DNA of 64,000 nucleotides from Lamellibrachia satsuma (Eukaryota; Annelida; Polychaeta; Sabellida; Siboglinidae), in contig BSQZ01000015.1 in the NCBI GenBank assembly GCA_033239005.1, positions 9,932,001 through 9,996,000 of the forward strand, read 5' to 3'. Position numbers and translations under genes: made by a program. The notes under the pieces were generated by a model, which made no database searches, was not told where the DNA came from, and saw nothing but the letters and a program-made list of their open reading frames with translations. Positions within the stretch are counted from its first letter, which is position 1. Every line of letters starts with the position of its first letter. Of the stretch, positions 52,701 through 64,000 are shown piece after piece.

Positions 52701-55700
52701 GAGACAGAGTCGTTTAGTATACAACTGTGTGCTGAGACAGTGATAAACAGTAAGGAAGGCTGGAGACAGAGTCGTTTAGTATACAACTGTGTGCTGAGAC
52801 AGTGATCAACAGTAAGGCAGGCTGGAGACAGAGTCGTTTAGTATACAACTGTGTGCTGAGACAGTGATAAACAGTAAGGAAGGCTGGAGACAGAGTCGTT
52901 TAGTATACAACTGTGTGCTGAGACAGTGATAAACAGTAAGGCAGGCTGGAGACAGAGTCATTTAGTATACAACTGTGTGCTGAGACAGTGATAAACAGTA
53001 AGGAAGGCTGGAGACAGAGTCGTTTAGTATACAACTGTGTGCTGAGACAGTGATAAACAGTAAGGCAGGCTGGAGACAGAGTCGTTTAGTATACAACTGT
53101 GTGCTGAGACAGTGATAAACAGTAAGGCAGGCTGGAGACAGTGTCATTTAGTATACAACTGTGTGCTGAGACAGTGATAAACAGTAAGGCAGGCTGGAGA
53201 CAGAGTCGTTTAGTATACAACTGTGTGCTGAGACAGTGATAAACAGTAAGGCAGGCTGGAGACAGAGTCATTTTAGTATACAACTGTGTGCTGAGACAGT
53301 GATAAACAGTAAGGAAGGCTGGAGACAGAGTCGTTTAGTATACAACTGTGTGCTGAGACAGTGATAAACAGTAAGGCAGGCTGGAGACAGAGTCGTTTAG
53401 TATACAACTGTGTGCTGAGACAGTGATAAACAGTAAGGCAGGCTGGAGACAGAGTCGTTTAGTATACAACTGTGTGCTGAGACAGTGATAAAAAGTAAGG
53501 CAGGCTGGAGACAGAGTCGTTTAGTATACAACTGTGTGCTGAGACAGTGATAAACAGTAAGGCAGGCTGGAGACAGAGTCGTTTAGTATACAACTGTGTG
53601 CTGAGACAGTGATAAACAGTAAGGAGGCTGGAGACAGTGTCGTTTAGTATACAACTGTGTGCTGAGACAGTGATAAACAGTAAGGCAGGCTGGAGACAGA
53701 GTCGTTTAGTATACAACTGTGTGCTGAGACAGTGATAAACAGTAAGGAAGGCTGGAGACAGTGTCGTTTAGTATACAACTGTGTGCTGAGACAGTGATAA
53801 ACAGTAAGGAAGGCTGGAGACAGAGTCGTTTAGTATACAACTGTGTGCTGAGACAGTGATCAACAGTAAGGCAGGCTGGAGACAGAGTCGTTTAGTATAC
53901 AACTGTGTGCTGAGACAGTGATAAACAGTAAGGCAGGCTGGAGACAGTGTCGTTTAGTATACAACTGTGTGCTGAGACAGTGATAAACAGTAAGGCAGGC
54001 TGGAGACAGAGTCGTTTAGTATACAACTGTGTGCTGAGACAGTGATAAACAGTAAGGCAGGCTGGAGACAGAGTCGTTTAGTATACAACTGTGTGCTGAG
54101 ACAGTGATAAACAGTAAGGCAGGCTGGAGACAGAGTCATTTAGTATACAACTGTGTGCTGAGACAGTGATAAACAGTAAGGAAGGCTGGAGACAGAGTCG
54201 TTTAGTATACAACTGTGTGCTGAGACAGTGATAAACAGTAAGGCAGGCTGGAGACAGAGTCGTTTAGTATACAACTGTGTGCTGAGACAGTGATAAACAG
54301 TAAGGAAGGCTGGAGACAGAGTCATTTAGTATAAAAAAGTGTGCTGAGACAGTGATAAACAGTAAGGCAGGCTGGAGACAGAGTCGTTTAGTATACAACT
54401 GTGTGCTGAGACAGTGATAAACAGTAAGGCAGGCTGGAGACAGAGTCGTTTAGTATACAACTGTGTGCTGAGACAGTGATAAACAGTAAGGAAGGCTGGA
54501 GACAGAGTCGTTTAGTATACAACTGTGTGCTGAGACAGTGATCAACAGTAAGGCAGGCTGGAGACAGAGTCGTTTAGTATACAACTGTGTGCTGAGACAG
54601 TGATAAACAGTAAGGCAGGCTGGAGACAGAGTCGTTTAGTATACAACTGTGTGCTGAGACAGTGATAAACAGTAAGGCAGGCTGGAGACAGAGTCGTTTA
54701 GTATACAACTGTGTGCTGAGACAGTGATAAACAGTAAGGAAGGCTGGAGACAGAGTCGTTTAGTATACAACTGTGTGCTGAGACAGTGATAAACAGTAAG
54801 GAAGGCTGGAGACAGAGTCGTTTAGTATACAACTGTGTGCTGAGACAGTGATAAACAGTAAGGAAGGCTGGAGACAGAGTCGTTTAGTATACAACTGTGT
54901 GCTGAGACAGTGATAAACAGTAAGGAAGGCTGGAGACAGAGTCGTTTAGTAAACAACTGTGTGCTGATACAGTGATAAACAGTAAGTCAGGCTGGAGACA
55001 GAGTCGTTTAGTATACAAATGTGGCTGAGACAGTGATCAACAGTAAGGCAGGCTGGACACAGAGTCGTTTAGTATACAACTGTGTGCTGAGACAGTGATC
55101 AACAGTAAGGCAGGCTGGAGACAGTGTCGTTTAGTATACAAATGTGTGCTGAGACAGTGATCAACAGTAAGGCAGGCTGGAGACAGAGTCATTTAGTATA
55201 CAACTGTGTGCTGAGACAGTGATAAACAGTAAGGCAGGCTGGAGACAGAGTCGTTTAGTATACAACTGTGTGCTGAGACAGTGATAAACAGTAAGGAAGG
55301 CTGGAGACAGAGTCGTTTAGTATACAAATGTTTGCTGAGACAGTGATAAACAGTAAGGCAGGCTGGAGACAGAGTCATTTAGTATACAACTGTGTGCTGA
55401 GACAGTGATAAACAGTAAGGCAGGCTGGAGACAGAGTCGTTTAGTATACAACTGTGTGCTGAGACAGTGATAAACAGTAAGGAAGGCTGGAGACAGAGTC
55501 GTTTAGTATACAACTGTGTGCTGAGACAGTGATCAACAGTAAGGAAGGCTGGAGACAGAGTCGTTTAGTATACAACTGTGTGCTGAGACAGTGATAAACA
55601 GTAAGGCAGGCTGGAGACAGAGTCGTTTAGTATACAACTGTGTGCTGAGACAGTGATAAACAGTAAGGCAGGCTGGAGACAGTGTCATTTAGTATAGAAA

Positions 55701-58700
55701 TGTGTGCTGAGACAGTGATAAACAGTAAGGCAGGCTGGAGACAGAGTCTTTTAGTATACAACTGTGTGCTGAGACAGTGATAAACAGTAAGGAAGGCTGG
55801 AGACAGAGTCGTTTAGTATACAACTGTTTGCTGAGACAGTGATAAACAGTAAGGCAGGCTGGAGACAGAGTCATTTAGTATACAACTGTGTGCTGAGACA
55901 GTGATAAACAGTAAGGCAGGCTGGAGACAGTGTCGTTTAGTATACAACTGTGTGCTGAGACAGTGATCAACAGTAAGGCAGGCTGGAGACAGAGTCGTTT
56001 AGTATACAACTGTGTGCTGAGACAGTGATAAACAGTAAGGAAGGCTGGAGACAGAGTCGTTTAGTATACAACTGTGTGCTGAGACAGTGATAAACAGTAA
56101 GGCAGGCTGGAGACAGTGTCATTTAGTATACAAATGTGTGCTGAGACAGTGATCAACAGTAAGGCAGGCTGGAGACAGTGTCGTTTAGTATACAACTGTG
56201 TGCTGAGACAGTGATAAACAGTAAGGCAGGCTGGAGACAGAGTCGTTTAGTATACAACTGTGTGCTGAGACAGTGATAAACAGTAAGGCAGGCTGGAGAC
56301 AGAGTCGTTTAGTATACAACTGTGTGCTGAGACAGTGATAAACAGTAAGGAAGGCTGGAGACAGAGTCGTTTAGTATACAACTGTGTGCTGAGACAGTGA
56401 TCAACAGTAAGGCAGGCTGGAGACAGAGTCGTTTAGTATACAACTGTGTGCTGAGACAGTGATAAACAGTAAGGAAGGCTGGAGACAGAGTCGTTTAGTA
56501 TACAACTGTGTGCTGAGACAGTGATAAACAGTAAGGCAGGCTGGAGACAGAGTCATTTAGTATACAACTGTGTGCTGAGACAGTGATAAACAGTAAGGCA
56601 GGCTGGAGACAGTGTCATTTAGTATACAACTGTGTGCTGAGACAGTGATAAACAGTAAGGCAGGCTGGAGACAGAGTCGTTTAGTATACAACTGTGTGCT
56701 GAGACAGTGATCAACAGTAAGGCAGGCTGGAGACAGAGTCGTTTAGTATACAACTGTGTGCTGAAACAGTGATCAACAGTAAGGCAGGCTGGAGACAGAG
56801 TCGTTTAGTATACAACTGTGTGCTGAGACAGTGATAAACAGTAAGGCAGGCTGGAGACAGAGTCGTTTAGTATACAACTGTGTGCTGAGACAGTGATAAA
56901 CAGTAAGGCAGGCTGGAGACAGAGTCGTTTAGTATACAACTGTGTGCTGAGACAGTGATAAACAGTAAGGAAGGCTGGAGACAGAGTCGTTTAGTATACA
57001 ACTGTGTGCTGAGACAGTGATAAACAGTAAGGCAGGCTGGAGACAGAGTCATTTAGTATACAACTGTGTGCTGAGACAGTGATCAACAGTAAGGCAGGCT
57101 GGAGACAGAGTCGTTTAGTATACAACTGTGTGCTGAGACAGTGATAAACAGTAAGGCAGGCTGGAGACAGAGTCGTTTAGTATACAACTGTGTGCTGAGA
57201 CAGTGATCAACAGTAAGGCAGGCTGGAGACAGAGTCGTTTAGTATATAATGTGTGCTGAGACAGTGATAAACAGTAAGGAAGGCTGGAGACAGAGTCGTT
57301 TAGTATACAACTGTGTGCTGAGACAGTGATAAACAGTAAGGAAGGCTGGAGACAGAGTCGTTTAGTATACAACTGTGTGCTGAGACAGTGATCAACAGTA
57401 AGGAAGGCTGGAGACAGAGTCGTTTAGTATACAACTGTGTGCTGAGACAGTGATAAACAGTAAGGAAGGCTGGAGACAGAGTCGTTTAGTATACAACTGT
57501 GTGCTGAGACAGTGATAAACAGTAAGGCAGGCTGGAGACAGAGTCGTTTAGTATACAACTGTGTGCTGAGACAGTGATAAACAGTAAGGAAGGCTGGAGA
57601 CAGAGTCGTTTAGTATACAACTGTGTGCTGAGACAGTGATAAACAGTAAGGAAGGCTGGAGACAGAGTCGTTTAGTATACAACTGTGTGCTGAGACAGTG
57701 ATCAACAGTAAGGCAGGCTGGAGACAGAGTCGTTTAGTATACAACTGTGTGCTGAGACAGTGATAAACAGTAAGGAAGGCTGGAGACAGAGTCATTTAGT
57801 ATACAACTGTGTGCTGAGACAGTGATAAACAGTAAGGAAGGCTGGAGACAGAGTCGTTTAGTATACAACTGTGTGCTGAGACAGTGATAAACAGTAAGGA
57901 AGGCTGGAGACAGAGTCGTTTAGTATACAACTGTGTGCTGAGACAGTGATAAACAGTAAGGAAGGCTGGAGACAGAGTCGTTTAGTATACAACTGTGTGC
58001 TGAGACAGTGATAAACAGTAAGGCAGGCTGGAGACAGAGTCGTTTAGTATACAACTGTGTGCTGAGACAGTGATAAACAGTAAGGCAGGCTGGAGACAGA
58101 GTCGTTTAGTATACAACTGTGTGCTGAGACAGTGATAAACAGTAAGGCAGGCTGGAGACAGAGTCGTTTAGTATACAACTGTGTGCTGAGACAGTGATAA
58201 ACAGTAAGGCAGGCTGGAGACAGAGTCGTTTAGTATACAACTGTGTGCTGAGACAGTGATAAACAGTAAGGCAGGCTGGAGACAGAGTCGTTTAGTATAC
58301 AACTGTGTGCTGAGACAGTGATAAACAGTAAGGAAGGCTGGAGACAGAGTCGTTTAGTATACAACTGTGTGCTGAGACAGTGATAAACAGTAAGGAAGGC
58401 TGGAGACAGAGTCGTTTAGTATACAACTGTGTGCTGAGACAGTGATAAACAGTAAGGAAGGCTGGAGACAGTGTCATTTAGTATAGAAATGTGTGCTGAG
58501 ACAGTGGTCAACAGTAAGGCAGGCTGGAGACAGAGTCGTTTAGTATACAACTGTGTGCTGAGACAGTGATAAACAGTAAGGCAGGCTGGAGACAGAGTCG
58601 TTTAGTATACAACTGTGTGCTGAGACAGTGATAAACAGTAAGGAAGGCTGGAGACAGAGTCGTTTAGTATACAACTGTGTGCTGAGACAGTGATAAACAG

Positions 58701-59401
58701 TAAGGAAGGCTGGAGACAGAGTCGTTTAGTATACAACAGTGTGCTGAGACAGTGATAAACAGTAAGGCAGGCTGGAGACAGAGTCATTTAGTATACAACT
58801 GTGTGCTGAGACAGTGATAAACAGTAAGGAAGGCTGGAGACAGAGTCGTTTAGTATACAACTGTGTGCTGAGACAGTGATAAACAGTAAGGCAAGCTGGA
58901 GACAGTGTCATTTAGTATACAAATGTGTGCTGAGACAGTGATAAACAGTAAGGAAGGCTGGAGACAGAGTCGTTTAGTATACAACTGTGTGCTGAGACAG
59001 TGATAAACAGTAAGGAAGGCTGGAGACAGAGTCGTTTAGTATACAACAGTGTGCTGAGACAGTGATAAACAGTAAGGAAGGCTGGAGACAGAGTCGTTTA
59101 GTATACAACTGTGTGCTGAGACAGTGATAAACAGTAAGGAAGGCTGGAGAAAGAGTCGTTTAGTATACAACTGTGTGCTCAGACAGTGATCAACAGTAAG
59201 GAAGGCTGGAGACAGAGTCGTTTAGTATACAACTGTGTGATGAGACAGTGATAAACAGTAAGGAAGGCTGGAGACAGAGTCGTTTAGTATACAACTGTGT
59301 GCTGAGACAGTGATCAACAGTAAGGCAGGCTGGAGACAGAGTCGTTTAGTATACAACTGTGTGCTGAGACAGTGATAAACAGTAAGGAAGGCTGGAGACA
59401 G

Positions 59402-59519
59402 AGTCGTTTAGTATATATATTGTGTGCTGAGACAGTGATAAACAGTAAGGAAGGCTGGAGACAGAGTCGTTTAGTATACAACTGTGTGCTGAAACAGTGA
59501 TCAACAGTAAGGCAGGCTG
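59402..59519 (+). repeat. tatatat-ctgaaac two-unit block, copy 1
   Basis: gtatatatattgtgtg replaces gtatacaactgtgtg, with ggAagg in the same unit, and the next unit has ctgaaacagtgatCaac+ggCagg. The same pair is present at 60,888 and 62,810. Confidence 0.86.
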
Positions 59520-60887
59520 GAGACAGAGTCGTTTAGTATATAACTGTGTGCTGAGACAGTGATAAACAGTAAGGAAGGCTGGAGACAGAGTCGTTTAGTA
59601 TACAACTGTGTGCTGAGACAGTGATCAACAGTAAGGCAGGCTGGAGACAGAGTCGTTTAGTATACAACTGTGTGCTGAGACAGTGATAAACAGTAAGGCA
59701 GGCTGGAGACAGAGTCGTTTAGTATACAACTGTGTGCTGAGACAGTGATCAACAGTAAGGCAGGCTGGAGACAGAGTCGTTTAGTATACAACTGTGTGCT
59801 GAAACAGTGATCAACAGTAAGGCAGGCTGGAGACAGAGTCGTTTAGTATACAACTGTGTGCTGAGACAGTGATAAACAGTAAGGCAGGCTGGAGACAGTG
59901 TCGTTTAGTATACAACTGTGTGCTGAGACAGTGATAAACAGTAAGGAAGGCTGGAGACAGAGTCGTTTAGTATACAACTGTGTGCTGAGACAGTGATAAA
60001 CAGTAAGGAGGCTGGAGACAGAGTCGTTTAGTATACAACTGTGTGCTGAGACAGTGATAAACAGTAAGGCAGGCTGGAGACAGAGTCGTTTAGTATACAA
60101 CTGTGTGCTGAGACAGTGATAAACAGTAAGGCAGGCTGGAGACAGAGTCGTTTAGTATACAACTGTGTGCTGAGACAGTGATCAACAGTAAGGCAGGCTG
60201 GAGACAGAGTCGTTTAGTATACAACTGTGTGCTGAGACAGTGATAAACAGTAAGGAAGGCTGGAGACAGTGTCATTTAGTATACAACTGTGTGCTGAGAC
60301 AGTGATAAACAGTAAGGCAGGCTGGAGACAGAGTCGTTTAGTATACAACTGTGTGCTGAGACAGTGATAAACAGTAAGGCAGGCTGGAGACAGAGTCGTT
60401 TAGTATACAACTGTGTGCTGAGACAGTGATAAACAGTAAGGCAGGCTGGAGACAGAGTCGTTTAGTATACAACTGTGTGCTGAGACAGTGATAAACAGTA
60501 AGGAAGGCTGGAGACAGAGTCGTTTAGTATACAACTGTGTGCTGAGACAGTGATAAACAGTAAGGCAGGCTGGAGACAAGTCGTTTAGTATACAACTGTG
60601 TGCTGAGACAGTGATCAACAGTAAGGCAGGCTGGAGACAGAGTCGTTTAGTATACAACTGTGTGCTGAGACAGTGATAAACAGTAAGGCAGGCTGGAGAC
60701 AGAGTCGTTTAGTATATAATTGTGTGCTGAGACAGTGATAAACAGTAAGGAAGGCTGGAGACAGAGTCGTTTAGTATACAACTGTGTGCTGAGACAGTGA
60801 TAAACAGTAAGGCAGGCTGGAGACAGAGTCGTTTAGTATACAACTGTGTGCTGAGACAGTGATCAACAGTAAGGCAGGCTGGAGACA

Positions 60888-61005
60888 GAGTCGTTTAGTA
60901 TATATATTGTGTGCTGAGACAGTGATAAACAGTAAGGAAGGCTGGAGACAGAGTCGTTTAGTATACAACTGTGTGCTGAAACAGTGATCAACAGTAAGGC
61001 AGGCT
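60888..61005 (+). repeat. tatatat-ctgaaac two-unit block, copy 2
   Basis: Identical in marks to the block at 59,402 and about 24 units from it. The unit before is gatCaac+ggCagg, as for the copy at 62,810, so these two share a longer segment. Confidence 0.86.
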
Positions 61006-62809
61006 GGAGACAGAGTCGTTTAGTATACAACTGTGTGCTGAAACAGTGATCAACAGTAAGGCAGGCTGGAGACAGAAGTCGTTTAGTATACAACTGTGTG
61101 CTGAGACAGTGATAAACAGTAAGGCAGGCTGGAGACAGAGTCGTTTAGTATACAACTGTGTGCTGAGACAGTGATAAACAGTAAGGAAGGCTGGAGACAG
61201 AGTCGTTTAGTATACAACTGTGTGCTGAGACAGTGATAAACAGTAAGGAAGGCTGGAGACAGAGTCGTTTAGTATACAACTGTGTGCTGAGACAGTGATA
61301 AACAGTAAGGCAGGCTGGAGACAGAGTCGTTTAGTATACAACTGTGTGCTGAGACAGTGATAAACAGTAAGGCAGGCTGGAGACAGTGTCGTTTAGTATA
61401 CAACTGTGTGCTGAGACAGTGATAAACAGTAAGGCAGGCTGGAGACAGAGTCGTTTAGTATACAACTGTGTGCTGAGACAGTGATAAACAGTAAGGAAGG
61501 CTGGAGACAGAGTCGTTTAGTATACAACTGTGTGCTGAGACAGTGATAAACAGTAAGGCAGGCTGGAGACAGAGTCGTTTAGTATACAACTGTGTGCTGA
61601 GACAGTGATAAACAGTAAGGCAGGCTGGAGACAGAGTCGTTTAGTATACAACTGTTTGCTGAGACAGTGATAAACAGTAAGGCAGGCTGGAGACAGAGTC
61701 GTTTAGTATACAACTGTGTGCTGAGACAGTGATAAACAGTAAGGAAGGCTGGAGACAGAGTCGTTTAGTATACAACTGTGTGCTGAGACAGTGATCAACA
61801 GTAAGGCAGGCTGGAGACAGAGTCGTTTAGTATACAACTGTGTGCTGAGACAGTGATAAACAGTAAGGAAGGCTGGAGACAGAGTCATTTAGTATAGAAA
61901 CTGTGTGCTGAGACAGTGATCAACAGTAAGGCAGGCTGGAGACAGAGTCGTTTAGTATACAACTGTGTGCTGAGACAGTGATAAACAGTAAGGAAGGCTG
62001 GAGACAGTGTCATTTAGTATAGAAATGTGTGCTGAGACAGTGTCAACAGTAAGGCAGGCTGGAGACAGAGTCATTTAGTATACAACTGTGTGCTGAGACA
62101 GTGATAAACAGTAAGGAAGGCTGGAGACAGAGTCGTTTAGTATACAACTGTGTGCTGAGACAGTGATAAACAGTAAGGCAGGCTGGAGACAGTGTCGTTT
62201 AGTATACAAATGTGTGCTGAGACAGTGATAAACAGTAAGGAAGGCTGGAGACAGTGTCGTTTAGTATACAACTGTGTGCTGAGACAGTGATCAACAGTAA
62301 GGCAGGCTGGAGACAGAGTCGTTTAGTATACAACTGTGTGCTGAGACAGTGATAAACAGTAAGGCAGGCTGGAGACAGAGTCGTTTAGTATACAACTGTG
62401 TGCTGAGACAGTGATAAACAGTAAGGCAGGCTGGAGCAGAGTCGTTTAGTATACAACTGTGTGCTGAGACAGTGATAAACAGTAAGGCAGGCTGGAGACA
62501 GAGTCGTTTAGTATACAACTGTGTGCTGAGACAGTGATAAACAGTAAGGAAGGCTGGAGACAGAGTCGTTTAGTATACAACTGTGTGCTGAGACAGTGAT
62601 CAACAGTAAGGCAGGCTGGAGACAGAGTCGTTTAGTATACAACTGTGTGCTGAGACAGTGATAAACAGAAGGAAGGCTGGAGACAGAGTCGTTTAGTATA
62701 CAACTGTGTGCAGAGACAGTGATAAACAGTAAGGCAGGCTGGAGACAGAGTCGTTTAGTATACAACTGTGTGCTGAGACAGTGATCAACAGTAAGGCAGG
62801 CTGGAGACA

Positions 62810-62927
62810 GAGTCGTTTAGTATATATATTGTGTGCTGAGACAGTGATAAACAGTAAGGAAGGCTGGAGACAGAGTCGTTTAGTATACAACTGTGTGCTG
62901 AAACAGTGATCAACAGTAAGGCAGGCT
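62810..62927 (+). repeat. tatatat-ctgaaac two-unit block, copy 3
   Basis: The gtatatatattg mark lies exactly 1,922 bp (31 x 62) after that of copy 2. The three preceding units also match in type (ggAagg, then gatAaac+ggCagg, then gatCaac+ggCagg), which supports a duplicated segment of at least five units. Confidence 0.86.
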
Positions 62928-64000
62928 GGAGACAGAGTCGTTTAGTATACAACTGTGTGCTGAGACAGTGATAAACAGTAAGGCAGGCTGGAGACAGAGT
63001 CGTTTAGTATACAACTGTGTGCTGAGACAGTGATCAACAGTAAGGCAGGCTGGAGACAGATTCGTTTAGTATACAACTGTGTGCTGAAACAGTGATCAAC
63101 AGTAAGGCAGGCTGGAGACAGTGTCGTTTAGTATACAACTGTGTGCAAGAGACAGTGATAAACAGTAAGGCAGGCTGGAGACAGAGTCGTTTAGTATACA
63201 ACTGTGTGCTGAGACAGTGATAAACAGTAAGGCAGGCTGGAGACAGAGTCGTTTAGTATACAACTGTGTGCTGAGACAGTGATAAACAGTAAGGCAGGCT
63301 GGAGACAGAGTCGTTTAGTATACAAAAGTGTGCTGAGACCGTGATAAACAGTAAGGCAGGCTGGAGACAGAGTCGTTTAGTATACAACTGTGTGCTGAGA
63401 CAGTGATAAACAGTAAGGCAGGCTGGAGACAGTGTCATTTAGTATAGAAATGTGTGCTGAGACAGTGATAAACAGTAAGGCAGGCTGGAGACAGAGTCGT
63501 TTAGTATACAACTGTGTGCTGAGACAGTGATAAACAGTAAGGAAGGCTGGAGACAGTGTCATTTAGTATAGAAATGTGTGCTGAGACAGTGATCAACAGT
63601 AAGGCAGGCTGGAGACAGAGTCGTTTAGTATACAACTGTGTGCTGAGACAGTGATAAACAGTAAGGCAGGCTGGAGACAGAGTCGTTTAGTATACAACTG
63701 TGTGCTGAGACAGTGATCAACAGTAAGGCAGGCTGGAGACAGTGTCGTTTAGTATACAACTGTGTGCTGAGACAGTGATAAACAGTAAGGAAGGCTGGAG
63801 ACAGAGTCGTTTAGTATACAACTGTGTGCTGAGACAGTGATAAACAGTAAGGCAGGCTGGAGACAGTGTCGTTTAGTATACAACTGTGTGCTGAGACAGT
63901 GATAAACAGTAAGGCAGGCTGGAGACAGAGTCGTTTAGTATAAAACTGTGTGCTGAGACAGTGATAAACAGTAAGGAAGGCTGGAGACAGAGTCGTTTAG

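Larger units (their letters stand above)
1..64000 (+). repeat. 62-bp satellite tandem array spanning the whole window
   Basis: The same 62-bp monomer recurs head to tail from base 1 to base 64,000, so the text shifts by two bases on each 60-base line. That is about 1,030 copies, all in one orientation. The consensus has 20 A, 14 T, 19 G and 9 C (45% GC) and a single CpG. No unique DNA, mobile element or gene interrupts it. The last unit (63,939-64,000) ends at the same phase as the first begins, and the array must continue past both edges. The length, homogeneity and lack of coding content fit a eukaryotic satellite. I do not recognise the family, and the chromosomal location (centromere, subtelomere, sex chromosome) cannot be told from sequence alone. 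Confidence 0.98.
31011..64000 (+). repeat. regular but polymorphic mosaic zone, about 530 monomers
   Basis: Unit length returns to 62 bp with few indels, but units fall into a small number of recurring types. The commonest are gatAaac+ggCagg, gatAaac+ggAagg and gatCaac+ggCagg; gatCaac with ggAagg is uncommon. Less frequent marks are agTgtc, tcAttt, acatag, tacaaatg, tatagaaatg, ttatgagac and ctgaaacag. Combinations recur in linked blocks far apart. I could not find a single fixed multi-unit period. The zone contains no gene. Confidence 0.9.

Noticed and set aside
1..64000. Iteron-type replication origin or phage/plasmid repeat region
   Set aside because: A thousand copies over 64 kb without any replication gene or AT-rich unwinding region is unlike any iteron cluster.
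46000..64000. A fixed higher-order repeat
   Set aside because: I wrote out the unit types by hand for 46-53 kb and found recurring short combinations but no constant multi-unit period. A computed autocorrelation would be needed to overturn this.

Overview
The window is one uninterrupted satellite-type tandem array. A 62-bp monomer (reference copy at positions 1-62) repeats head to tail on the + strand from the first base to the last, giving about 1,030 copies. I found no gene, RNA gene, transposon, CRISPR array or unique flanking sequence, and no inverted block. Both array edges lie outside the window. This is typical of a eukaryotic satellite or very large minisatellite (centromeric, subtelomeric or other heterochromatic DNA). 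Vertebrate-type CpG decay at the single CpG of the monomer makes an animal host plausible. I do not recognise the satellite family and cannot name the species.

Layout. (1) 1-20,303 is almost perfectly homogenised: long runs of identical units interrupted by isolated 1-3 bp indels, an indel-only cluster at 3,080-4,980, a small island of older variant units at 6,221-6,724, and a rearranged spot at 17,579-17,700. (2) 20,304-31,010 is disordered, with many small indels, scrambled or chimeric monomers and the first appearance of most variant types. (3) 31,011-64,000 is regular again at 62 bp but polymorphic. A few diagnostic sites recur in linked combinations: ggCagg/ggAagg, gatAaac/gatCaac, agAgtc/agTgtc, tcGttt/tcAttt and tatacaactg/tatagaaatg. 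Multi-unit haplotype blocks are re-used kilobases apart, which shows local amplification and exchange but no single clean higher-order repeat.

Coding. The unit length is not a multiple of three. The minus strand has one stop (TAA) per monomer, so every frame closes after about 186 bp and gives a series of near-identical 61-65 residue open frames. Most start only at TTG. Longer ones (up to 245 codons at 22,167-22,904) arise where indels shift the frame. I regard all of them as artefacts of the repeat.

The points of interest are the architecture of the array (a sharp gradient from homogenised to disordered to mosaic), the linked variant haplotypes, the CpG decay, and the chance that some of the disorder is assembly error. 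I found no evidence for a new protein-based system.
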